A stretch of 14,810 nt of DNA from contig JAUIAA010000016.1 of NCBI GenBank assembly GCA_030425715.1, forward strand, positions 1 through 14,810, written 5' to 3'. Made by a program: the position numbers and the translations under genes. The stretch comes from Bacteroidia bacterium. Its GTDB lineage: Bacteria > Bacteroidota > Bacteroidia > Flavobacteriales > Flavobacteriaceae. The notes beneath the pieces were generated by a model, which saw only the letters and a program-made list of their open reading frames with translations, ran no database searches and was not told the DNA's origin. Within the stretch, counting starts at the first letter, position 1; each line of letters opens with the position of its first letter. Shown here piece by piece: positions 7,262 to 14,310 of the stretch.

Positions 7262-7519
7262 ATGAAGTTACCTGTAATAAAACACCTAACTAATTTTATT
7301 GATAATAATGATGAAGATTATTTGGTTGAAGCCATTGAAGTTTTAGAAGATTTAACCGAGGTTTCTAGCTTAAAAGATGAAGAACTAGATGTGATTGGAG
7401 AATTAATTTCAAACATGTACGGTGCTTTAGAGGTAAATAAAGAGGTAAAAAACGGAACTCCAAAAAAGGAAGCATTAAATAGTTTTATGCAAAGAGTATT
7501 GGGTTCCATTGATCAATAA
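7262..7519 (+). CDS. Small acidic protein of the peroxiredoxin operon (DUF6952-like)
   Basis: This 85-residue protein is acidic and probably all-helical, with no cysteine, signal peptide or membrane segment. I recall proteins of this size and sequence type (KLPVIKHL.. at the start, ..LEDL.E.. in the middle) recurring behind peroxiredoxin and thioredoxin genes in Flavobacteriia, annotated as DUF6952; I could not check that name here. Its place at the end of the redox operon, ahead of a clear terminator, argues for a role with the two upstream proteins, for instance as an adaptor or regulator. Lacking cysteines, it cannot itself carry out thiol chemistry. The function is unknown. Confidence 0.75.
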   Translation: MKLPVIKHLTNFIDNNDEDYLVEAIEVLEDLTEVSSLKDEELDVIGELISNMYGALEVNKEVKNGTPKKEALNSFMQRVLGSIDQ

Positions 7520-7543
7520 ATTAGATTTAAAGACAGACAGAAG

Positions 7544-7575
7544 AAACTCTCTATTTTGTAATAGGGAGTTTTTTT
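7544..7575 (+). terminator. Intrinsic terminator after the peroxiredoxin operon
   Basis: AAACTCTCTATT at 7544-7555 pairs with AATAGGGAGTTT at 7560-7571 (one G-U pair) around the loop TTGT, followed by further T to 7575. It lies 25 bases past the stop of the 85-residue gene and closes the operon. Confidence 0.88.
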
Positions 7576-7581
7576 ATTTTG

Positions 7582-7589
7582 TAACTTTG
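7582..7589 (+). promoter_or_regulatory. Candidate -7 element for tpx
   Basis: TAACTTTG fits TAnnTTTG and lies 33 bases before the tpx ATG, directly behind the terminator of the preceding operon. This is where the tpx-dgkA promoter is expected. A TTG lies upstream at 7556-7558, but the spacing is longer than usual. Confidence 0.45.
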
Positions 7590-7621
7590 AGATTATAATA
7601 TTCATTAAAATAATTCATACC

Positions 7622-8128
7622 ATGACCAAAATAACATTAAAAGGTAACCAAATAAAAACTGTTGGAAAATTACCTAAAGTTGGTAAAAAAGCACCAAAAT
7701 TTAAATTGGTAAAAAGTGACTTGAGTACTGCAAAACTAAAAGACTATAAAGGTTCTAAAGTTTTATTAAACATCACACCAAGTATTGATACAGGGGTTTG
7801 TGCAAAGTCTATGCACGAGTTTAATAAAGCCGCAGCCAATTTAGAAAATACCAAAATATTATTTGTTTCTAAAGATCTACCCTTTGCGCATGCGAGATTT
7901 TGTGGTGCCGAAGGGATTGAAAATGTAGAAACCTTATCGGATTTTGCAAAAGGAAAGTTTGGTAAAAAATACGGTGTTACCATCAAAACAGGACCTATGA
8001 AAGGCTTGCTTTCTAGAGCTATTGTAGTAATTGACGAAGATGGAAAAGTAGTATACACAGAGCAAGTGCCAGAAATTATTGAAGAGCCAAATTATGAAGC
8101 TGCACTGCAAGCTTTAAAGGGAGAATGA
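7622..8128 (+). CDS. tpx: Thiol peroxidase
   Basis: This 168-residue atypical 2-Cys peroxiredoxin of the Tpx group reduces lipid and alkyl hydroperoxides using thioredoxin. The peroxidatic cysteine is C60 in PSIDTGVCAKS and the resolving cysteine is C94 in HARFCGAEG, almost exactly the spacing of E. coli Tpx (C61/C95), so an intramolecular disulfide is expected. The N-terminus (ITLKGNQIKTVGKLPKVG) and the length match the family. There is no signal peptide, so it should be cytoplasmic. Its stop overlaps the start of the kinase gene by ATGA, so the two are co-translated. With the upstream operon it forms a block of peroxide-defence genes. Confidence 0.95.
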   Translation: MTKITLKGNQIKTVGKLPKVGKKAPKFKLVKSDLSTAKLKDYKGSKVLLNITPSIDTGVCAKSMHEFNKAAANLENTKILFVSKDLPFAHARFCGAEGIENVETLSDFAKGKFGKKYGVTIKTGPMKGLLSRAIVVIDEDGKVVYTEQVPEIIEEPNYEAALQALKGE

Positions 8129-8496
8129 AAAATGAAAATGATAGCTTTTTAAAGGGGAGGATTCGCAGTATAAAATTTGCATTAAGAGGAGCGTGGCTAT
8201 TGGTTACTACAGAGCACAGTGTAATGGTACAAGTAACCATAGGTATTTTAATTACTATCGTTGGATTTGTAGTTGGTCTTAGTCAAACCGAATGGTTGGT
8301 GCAATGTTTGGCAATAGGTATGGTTTTGGTGGCAGAATCGTTAAATACAGGAATTGAAAAACTTTGCGATTTTGTACATCCCGATTACCATAAAAAAATT
8401 GGATTTATAAAAGATATTTCTGCCGGAGCATCTACCATGGCTGCAATAATGGCAGTAATTATTGGTGCAATTATATATTTACCAAAGTTTTTATAA
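8125..8496 (+). CDS. dgkA: Diacylglycerol/undecaprenol kinase
   Basis: This 123-residue small membrane kinase of the DgkA family has three predicted membrane helices at about 33-51, 57-76 and 100-119. The catalytic signature VAESLNTGIEKLCDFV is intact, with E71, N74, E78 and D82, and a later KDISAGAS loop at 96-103. It phosphorylates diacylglycerol, or undecaprenol as in many non-proteobacterial homologues; the sequence does not decide which. The start overlaps the tpx stop (ATGA). The gene ends ahead of a long dyad that probably terminates the tpx-dgkA transcript. The link to tpx is known to me as a flavobacterial gene order, without an obvious functional reason. Confidence 0.9.
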   Translation: MKNENDSFLKGRIRSIKFALRGAWLLVTTEHSVMVQVTIGILITIVGFVVGLSQTEWLVQCLAIGMVLVAESLNTGIEKLCDFVHPDYHKKIGFIKDISAGASTMAAIMAVIIGAIIYLPKFL

Positions 8497-8539
8497 TTGC
8501 AATTTTTACTACAATTTTATTCAAAAATTATAATAATTT

Positions 8540-8585
8540 TACACAAATATTTTAAGTTTTACACTTAAAATATTTGTGTATTTTT
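8540..8585 (+). terminator. Large perfect dyad between dgkA and ftsK, probable terminator
   Basis: TACACAAATATTTTAAGT (8540-8557) and ACTTAAAATATTTGTGTA (8563-8580) form an uninterrupted 18-bp stem with a 5-base loop, followed by TTTTT at 8581-8585. It lies 44 bases past dgkA and fits an AT-rich intrinsic terminator. It ends only 7 bases before the ftsK ATG and overlaps the likely ftsK -7 element, so it could also be a regulatory site. Confidence 0.65.
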
Positions 8586-8586
8586 G
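8579..8586 (+). promoter_or_regulatory. Candidate -7 element for ftsK
   Basis: TATTTTTG matches TAnnTTTG and ends 6 bases before the ftsK ATG at 8593. Initiation at the usual distance would give a leaderless or nearly leaderless mRNA. It overlaps the right end of the dyad and its T-run. Confidence 0.4.
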
Positions 8587-8592
8587 TGGCTT

Positions 8593-10986
8593 ATGACAAA
8601 AAGAAAAAAGGCAGCTCCAAAGAAAAAAGTTGCTAAAAAGAAGGGTAATAAAATTATTGGGTTTTTTAAAAGCAAACAAACACATTTGGTGTTTGGAATA
8701 TTTGTTTTGACTTCGGCAATTTTTCTTTTGGTTTCGTTTTACTCTTTTTTTATGGTCTGGAAAGAAGACCAAAGTCAGCTAGATCTGTTAAAAGATAAAT
8801 CCGTTACTGCACGTAATCTTTTAGGAAAATTAGGCGCCACAATTAGTGATTTTTTTATTTATCAAGGTTTTGGAATTTCTACTTTCATTATCCCTATCTT
8901 GTTGTTTTTCACAGGACTCTATGCAATTTTAAACATCCCTATTAAAAAATTGACCAATTCTTGGTTTATTGGAATTTTATTTATGATTTGGGGAGCTTTA
9001 TTGTTTGGTTTTTTAAATCTTAACAATGAATTATTTGCAGGTGTTGTAGGTTATGAATGGAATGATTATTTACAGATTTATTTAGGTAAAACAGGTGTTT
9101 TTATTTTATTGTTATTGAGTTTGCTTACCTATTTGGTAACTAAATTTAAAATTACTCCAGCCAAGATTAGCGCAGCTGTTCCCAAAAGAAAACCAAAGAA
9201 AAAGCCACAATTTATTGATGATTTTACAGAAGAAGGGTTTGTTGCAGAAGCAATTCAAGAAGAGCCAAATACCGAATTAGAGCTAGCGATTGATAAGGAA
9301 CCTGAAGATGTTTTTGAAAAAATAGCCAAACCTGATAATATTGAAAAAGAAAAATTGGTTGTTGATAATGAACAAGAGGTAGATAGGATTAATCCTATTG
9401 AAATTGAGGTAGAAAATCCTGTACACGAAGAACACACTGTAGAAAACTTATCTAGCCAATTGGTAAAGGATTTTGGAGAATTTGATCCAAAACTAGAATT
9501 GGGGAATTATCAATTCCCAAAATTGAATTTATTAAAAGAGTATGGCAATGAAAATATTACCATAAATAAGGAAGAGCTAGAAAACAATAAAAACAAAATT
9601 GTTGAAACGCTTAATAATTATAAAATAGGAATTGCTAGTATTAAAGCCACTATTGGACCAACAGTTACCCTGTATGAAATTGTTCCAGAAGCAGGCGTAC
9701 GAATCTCCAAAATTAAAAATTTGGAAGACGATATTGCTTTATCCTTATCTGCTTTAGGAATTAGAATCATTGCACCCATCCCAGGAAAAGGAACTATTGG
9801 TATTGAAGTGCCCAACAAAAAGCCGTCTATTGTTTCGATGAAATCGGTTTTATCTGCACAGAAATTTCAAAACTCAAAAATGGAATTGCCTATTGCTTTA
9901 GGAAAAACTATTTCTAATGAAACTTTTGTGGTTGATTTAGCAAAAATGCCACACTTGTTAATGGCAGGAGCTACTGGGCAAGGAAAATCTGTTGGGTTGA
10001 ATGCAGTTCTGTCTTCTTTGTTGTACAAAAAACACCCTGCAGAAGTTAAGTTTGTTTTGGTAGATCCTAAAAAAGTAGAACTTACTTTATTCAATAAAAT
10101 TGAAAGACATTTTTTAGCAAAATTACCAGATACCGAAGATGCCATTATTACAGATACTACATTGGTAATAAATACATTAAATTCGCTTTGTATTGAGATG
10201 GACAATAGGTATGACTTGTTAAAACTAGCCTATGTTAGAAATATAAAGGAATACAATGCCAAGTTTAAAGCTCGAAAATTAAATCCAGAACACGGACATA
10301 AATATTTGCCCTACATTGTTTTGGTAATTGATGAGTTTGCCGATTTAATTATGACGGCAGGTAAAGAAATTGAAACGCCAATTGCACGTTTGGCACAGTT
10401 GGCTAGAGCCATTGGTATCCATTTAATTGTGGCAACACAACGTCCATCTGTAAATGTAATTACGGGTATTATCAAAGCAAATTTCCCAACAAGGGTGGCT
10501 TTTAGAGTAACGTCAAAAATAGATTCGAGAACCATTTTAGATGCGCAAGGTGCAGATCAATTGATAGGAAAAGGGGATATGTTAATATCAAATGGTAGCG
10601 AATTGACCAGATTGCAATGTGCATTTATTGATACACCAGAAGTAGAAAATGTAACCGATTTTATAGGATCGCAAAGAGCTTATGCTAGTGCACATATGTT
10701 GCCAGAATATGTAGGAGAAGAATCTGGCACAAGTGTTGCTATGGATGATATAGCCGATAGAGATAAGTTATTTGAAGAAGCTGCTCATTTGGTAGTTGCG
10801 TCGCAACAAGGCTCTACATCCTTATTGCAAAGAAAATTAAAATTAGGCTATAATAGGGCAGGTAGAATTATTGATCAATTAGAGGCAGCAAAAATTGTTG
10901 GCCCTTTTGAGGGGAGTAAAGCAAGACAGGTTTTGGTTACAGATGTAATTGCCTTGCAACAATTGTTAGACAACGAATTAAAATAA
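8593..10986 (+). CDS. ftsK: DNA translocase FtsK
   Basis: This 797-residue septal ATPase pumps chromosome ends apart and helps dimer resolution at division. A lysine-rich N-terminus (residues 2-20) leads into four membrane helices at about 32-54, 93-115, 124-145 and 167-184. A charged, Glu-rich linker follows (about 195-300), much shorter than in E. coli. Then come the alpha/beta motor domains with Walker A GATGQGKS at 459-466 and Walker B VLVIDEF with D580-E581, plus the QRPS motif near residue 617. The C-terminal winged-helix gamma domain (about 735-797; LLQRKLKLGYNRAGRIID) reads KOPS-type polar sequences. I chose the ATG at 8593; the TTG at 8584 would add three residues inside the promoter/terminator region. 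It is first in a block with lolA, lptG and ribB. Confidence 0.95.
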   Translation: MTKRKKAAPKKKVAKKKGNKIIGFFKSKQTHLVFGIFVLTSAIFLLVSFYSFFMVWKEDQSQLDLLKDKSVTARNLLGKLGATISDFFIYQGFGISTFIIPILLFFTGLYAILNIPIKKLTNSWFIGILFMIWGALLFGFLNLNNELFAGVVGYEWNDYLQIYLGKTGVFILLLLSLLTYLVTKFKITPAKISAAVPKRKPKKKPQFIDDFTEEGFVAEAIQEEPNTELELAIDKEPEDVFEKIAKPDNIEKEKLVVDNEQEVDRINPIEIEVENPVHEEHTVENLSSQLVKDFGEFDPKLELGNYQFPKLNLLKEYGNENITINKEELENNKNKIVETLNNYKIGIASIKATIGPTVTLYEIVPEAGVRISKIKNLEDDIALSLSALGIRIIAPIPGKGTIGIEVPNKKPSIVSMKSVLSAQKFQNSKMELPIALGKTISNETFVVDLAKMPHLLMAGATGQGKSVGLNAVLSSLLYKKHPAEVKFVLVDPKKVELTLFNKIERHFLAKLPDTEDAIITDTTLVINTLNSLCIEMDNRYDLLKLAYVRNIKEYNAKFKARKLNPEHGHKYLPYIVLVIDEFADLIMTAGKEIETPIARLAQLARAIGIHLIVATQRPSVNVITGIIKANFPTRVAFRVTSKIDSRTILDAQGADQLIGKGDMLISNGSELTRLQCAFIDTPEVENVTDFIGSQRAYASAHMLPEYVGEESGTSVAMDDIADRDKLFEEAAHLVVASQQGSTSLLQRKLKLGYNRAGRIIDQLEAAKIVGPFEGSKARQVLVTDVIALQQLLDNELK

Positions 10987-10993
10987 GATAAAA

Positions 10994-11638
10994 ATGAAAA
11001 TATATATTTTGAGATTGTTAGTAGTTATGGTTAGTTTTTCAGCCATGGCTCAGCATAGTATGAAGGCAAAAGCATTATTAGATGAAGTTTCGAGCAAGAT
11101 GAGTTCTTATCATGATGTATATGTGCAATTTGATTATAAGCTAGAGAATAAAGCAGAAGATGTACAACAAGATGCATCGGGAGATGCTACCTTAAAAGGA
11201 GATAAGTATGTGGTAAACTTTTTTGAAACCACCCAAATATTTGATGGTACCAAAACTTACACAATAATTCCAGAAAACGAAGAGGTTAATATTGCACTTG
11301 CCGAAGCGGAAGAAGAGGGTGCGATTACACCATCAAAATTTTATTCATTTTATAAAGAGGGCTATACCTACGATTTAGGAACTTCTAAAAAAATAAATGG
11401 AAAAACCATTCAATATGTTAAATTAGTACCTATTGATACCCATTCAGAAATTACTTCGGTTATTGTTGGGATAGATAAAAAAGCCAAGCAAATAACTACC
11501 ATTAAACAAATTGGAGCGAATGGTACAGAAACTACCTTAACCATTAAAAGTTTAAAACCCAACCAGCAGGTTTCCGATCAAAAATTTGTTTTCGATCAAG
11601 AAAAATACGAAGATTTAGGGTATATTATTAACAATTAA
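10994..11638 (+). CDS. lolA: LolA-like outer-membrane lipoprotein carrier protein
   Basis: This 214-residue periplasmic protein accepts lipoproteins from the LolCDE transporter and carries them to the outer membrane. A signal peptide covers residues 1-19 (core LRLLVVMVSFSAMA, cleavage before Q20). The mature part is rich in beta strands, with a helix at about 22-38 (KAKALLDEVSSKMSSY) and the LolA-type repeat of strands such as SGDATLKGDKYVVNF and TQIFDGTKTYTIIP. The acidic run ALAEAEEEGAIT near 98-109 occupies the connecting loop. It starts 7 bases after ftsK and is surely co-transcribed with it. The LolC/E-type permease at 3404 is its plausible partner. The family assignment is good, but cargo range is unknown; Bacteroidota often have several LolA-like proteins. 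Confidence 0.88.
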   Translation: MKIYILRLLVVMVSFSAMAQHSMKAKALLDEVSSKMSSYHDVYVQFDYKLENKAEDVQQDASGDATLKGDKYVVNFFETTQIFDGTKTYTIIPENEEVNIALAEAEEEGAITPSKFYSFYKEGYTYDLGTSKKINGKTIQYVKLVPIDTHSEITSVIVGIDKKAKQITTIKQIGANGTETTLTIKSLKPNQQVSDQKFVFDQEKYEDLGYIINN

Positions 11639-11645
11639 TTATTCG

Positions 11646-11653
11646 TACTTTTG
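11646..11653 (+). promoter_or_regulatory. Candidate internal -7 element for lptG-ribB
   Basis: TACTTTTG matches TAnnTTTG and lies in the 32-base gap between lolA and the permease gene, 17 bases before the ATG at 11671. It suggests that lptG-ribB can be transcribed apart from ftsK-lolA. No clear -33 box is seen. Confidence 0.4.
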
Positions 11654-11670
11654 TACCTTAAAACTTGTAA

Positions 11671-13110
11671 ATGAAAATCTTAAATAAGTATATACTTAAG
11701 AGTTTTCTTATTCCTTTTTTAGCTACTTTTTTTATCATACTCTTTGTGCTTATTATGCAAGCCCTTTGGTTACAGTTTGATAAAATTGCGGGTAAAGGGA
11801 TTAGTCTTTTGGTAATTATGAAGTTTTTAAGTTACCTGTCTTTAATGATGGTTCCTACAGCTTTACCAATTGCAATTTTACTTTCCTCCATTATGGCTTT
11901 AGGAAATATGGCAGAGAATTATGAGTTTGCCGCTGTAAAGTCTGCTGGAATCTCTTTGCAAAGATTTATCAATCCATTGGTAATTTTAATGCTAGTTTTA
12001 AGTGTGCTTAATTTTCTTTTTTTAAATTATGTATTTCCCTATGCCTCGTTAAAATCGAAAAATTTAATCTATAATATGAAAATGAAAGAACCTGGATTGG
12101 CTTTGGTTGCAGGTACTTTTAATACAGAAATTCCTGGTTACAGCATTAAATTTGCCGAAAAATATGGTGAGAATGAAAAGTTTTTAAAAGATGTTTTAAT
12201 CTATGAAGTAAAAGAAAACAACCTAAATAATAAGGTTATAGTTGCTAAAAAGGGAGAGATTAAATCAAAAGAAGGAAGTAGGTATTTAACTTTAGAATTG
12301 AATGATGGCTATTATTATGAGGATATCATATCTAAAAGAAGATCTGCCAAAGAGAGAAAGAGGGTTCCTTTTACCAAAGCAAACTTTGATAGATACCAAG
12401 TAAATATTGATGTTTCTCAAATTGGAAATTTTGATCCTGACGATGTAAAATACAAAACAGGAAAGGAAATGCTAAGTCTCCATCAATTAGATTATTATGT
12501 AGATTCTTTAAAAGTACCCTACCACGAATTTATAGCAAACCGAGCCGAAAGATTTTATAAAATTTTAAAGGCAAACCAATTGGTTGCCGATAGTGTTCCC
12601 AATAACCACTTGCATAAAAATTTACTCGAAAATTTTGAGGATAAAGAAAAGAAATTGATAGTAGATAATGCCAGTACATTGGTAAAAGGAAATATAGAAA
12701 ACATTGAAAGTTTTGAAGTTACATTAAGCGATAAACAAAAATTAATAAACGGATACAATACCGAATACCATAAAAGGATTGCATTTTCATTAGCCTGTTT
12801 GGTACTATTCTTTATAGGCACCCCATTGGGTTCTATTATTAGAAAAGGCTGGTTTGGCTTACCAATGATATTGGCAATTGTTATTTTTGTGGTGTATTTC
12901 TTTATTTCTGTTTTTGGTAAAAACATGGCCGAGACCAACAAAGTAACCCCATTTATAGGTGGATGGCTAGCCACATTTATACTACTTCCGTTTGGTTTTT
13001 TATTGATGAGAAGAGCAAGAAACGATAAAGGAATTTTTAATATAGACGCATTTTTACAACCAATTAACAAGTTTTTATCTAAAATATTTAAACTGAACAA
13101 CAAATCATAA
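11671..13110 (+). CDS. lptG: LptF/LptG-family (YjgP/YjgQ) LPS export permease
   Basis: This 479-residue inner-membrane protein is a permease of the Lpt bridge, which extracts lipopolysaccharide from the inner membrane using the LptB ATPase. It begins MKILNKYILKSFLIPFLATF, the family's typical start (D/N-x-Y-I-x-K-x-F-L). TM1 is at about 12-34, TM2 at about 48-72 and TM3 at about 103-123. A periplasmic jellyroll-type region spans roughly 130-365, with an extra charged helical stretch at about 265-345 that makes it longer than the roughly 360-residue E. coli proteins. Three C-terminal helices lie at about 366-388, 392-414 and 420-445. The conserved FFIGTPLGSIIRKG lies at about 380-393. LptF versus LptG cannot be told from sequence alone. 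ribB starts after one intervening base, so the two are tightly coupled. Confidence 0.85.
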   Translation: MKILNKYILKSFLIPFLATFFIILFVLIMQALWLQFDKIAGKGISLLVIMKFLSYLSLMMVPTALPIAILLSSIMALGNMAENYEFAAVKSAGISLQRFINPLVILMLVLSVLNFLFLNYVFPYASLKSKNLIYNMKMKEPGLALVAGTFNTEIPGYSIKFAEKYGENEKFLKDVLIYEVKENNLNNKVIVAKKGEIKSKEGSRYLTLELNDGYYYEDIISKRRSAKERKRVPFTKANFDRYQVNIDVSQIGNFDPDDVKYKTGKEMLSLHQLDYYVDSLKVPYHEFIANRAERFYKILKANQLVADSVPNNHLHKNLLENFEDKEKKLIVDNASTLVKGNIENIESFEVTLSDKQKLINGYNTEYHKRIAFSLACLVLFFIGTPLGSIIRKGWFGLPMILAIVIFVVYFFISVFGKNMAETNKVTPFIGGWLATFILLPFGFLLMRRARNDKGIFNIDAFLQPINKFLSKIFKLNNKS

Positions 13111-13111
13111 T

Positions 13112-14257
13112 ATGGAAAGTACAAACATTTCAAAAATAAAATTGAATACCATTGAAGAAGCTATTGAAGAAATTAAAAATGGTAAAATGATTATTGTAGT
13201 AGATGATGAGGATAGAGAGAATGAAGGCGATTTTGTTGCTGCGGCAGAAATGGTAACTCCAGAAATGATCAACTTTATGGCAACTTATGGTAGGGGTTTG
13301 ATTTGTACACCGCTTGCCGAAAACCGTTGTGATGAATTAGATTTGAATTTAATGGTTGGTAAAAACACCGTATTGCACAATACCCAATTTACCGTTTCTG
13401 TGGATTTGATTGGACATGGATGTACTACGGGTATTTCCGCACATGATCGTGCAAAAACCGTAAAGGCTTTGACCTTAAAAGAAACCAAGCCAGAAGATTT
13501 AGGTCGTCCTGGACATATATTTCCGCTAAGGGCAAAAGAAGGAGGTGTGTTAAGAAGAACTGGCCATACAGAAGCCGCCATTGATTTGGCCAGATTAGCC
13601 GGCTTAAAACCTGCTGGACTTTTGGTAGAAATTTTAAATGAAGATGGTACCATGGCTCGTTTGCCACAATTGTTAAAAGTGGCTAAAAAGTTCGATTTAA
13701 AAATAATTTCAATTGAAGATTTGGTAGCGTACCGTATGCGTCACGATTCTTTAATTGATAAAATTGAAGATTTTAATGTAGATACACGTTTTGGTCAATT
13801 TTGCCTTCGTGCATACAAACAAACTACCAATAAGCAGGTACATTTGGCATTGACCAAGGGCAGTTGGAAAAGCAATGAAGAGGTAATGGTGCGCGTAAAT
13901 TCTACTTTGGTAAACAATGATATTATTGGCACACTAACCAATAACCCTGATGATAAATTGGCTAAAATGTTTGAATTGATCAATAAAGAAGGGAAAGGAG
14001 CTATTGTATTTATCAATCAAGAATTTCAATCCTATGATTTAATCAATAGATTGTCACAGTTAAAAGTAAGTCAAGGTACCGATAATGTTAGTAATCGTGT
14101 TTCAAAAATGGATGAGAAAGATTTTGGAATTGGCGCACAAATTTTACACGATTTAGATATTCATAAAATCAAGCTCATTTCTAATGGTAGTAAAGAAAAT
14201 AAAAGAGTGGGTATGATAGGTTATGGATTGGAAATTGTAGACTATATTTCTTTTTAA
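13112..14257 (+). CDS. ribB: 3,4-dihydroxy-2-butanone 4-phosphate synthase with a degenerate GTP cyclohydrolase II-like tail
   Basis: This 381-residue protein has two domains. Residues 1 to about 208 are a complete RibB, which converts ribulose 5-phosphate to 3,4-dihydroxy-2-butanone 4-phosphate and formate for riboflavin. The acidic motif DDEDRENEGD (31-40) binds Mg2+ and substrate; the TGISAHDRAKT and RRTGHTEAAIDL segments complete the site. Residues about 215-381 are RibA-like, ending in MDEKDFGIGAQIL and GMIGYGLEIVDYI. However, the zinc-binding cysteine cluster of GTP cyclohydrolase II (S-x-R-C-D-C) is absent, and no cysteine occurs there beyond C231. The tail is therefore probably not a cyclohydrolase, and a separate RibA is expected elsewhere. 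It starts one base after the lptG stop. Confidence 0.92.
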   Translation: MESTNISKIKLNTIEEAIEEIKNGKMIIVVDDEDRENEGDFVAAAEMVTPEMINFMATYGRGLICTPLAENRCDELDLNLMVGKNTVLHNTQFTVSVDLIGHGCTTGISAHDRAKTVKALTLKETKPEDLGRPGHIFPLRAKEGGVLRRTGHTEAAIDLARLAGLKPAGLLVEILNEDGTMARLPQLLKVAKKFDLKIISIEDLVAYRMRHDSLIDKIEDFNVDTRFGQFCLRAYKQTTNKQVHLALTKGSWKSNEEVMVRVNSTLVNNDIIGTLTNNPDDKLAKMFELINKEGKGAIVFINQEFQSYDLINRLSQLKVSQGTDNVSNRVSKMDEKDFGIGAQILHDLDIHKIKLISNGSKENKRVGMIGYGLEIVDYISF

Positions 14258-14297
14258 GAAATCCAATCTTTTTTATTTAGCTGGAATTCATTTTTTG

Positions 14298-14305
14298 TAC
14301 CTTCG
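14298..14305 (+). promoter_or_regulatory. Candidate -7 element for lpxK
   Basis: TACCTTCG is a one-mismatch version of TAnnTTTG, ending 5 bases before the GTG start at 14311. If used, the lpxK message would be leaderless or nearly so. No clear -33 box is visible. Confidence 0.3.
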
Positions 14306-14310
14306 TAAAA

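Noticed and set aside
8584..8592. TTG start three codons upstream of the ftsK ATG
   Set aside because: These bases belong to the terminator T-run and the -7-like element, and the ATG at 8593 gives a normal lysine-rich FtsK N-terminus.
12555..13133. Minus-strand ORF of 192 codons
   Set aside because: It lies wholly opposite lptG and the ribB start, has no recognisable motif, and reads as the shadow of a real membrane-protein gene.
13754..14257. Calling the ribB product a bifunctional RibBA enzyme
   Set aside because: The zinc-binding cysteine cluster needed for GTP cyclohydrolase II is missing, so only the RibB activity is claimed.
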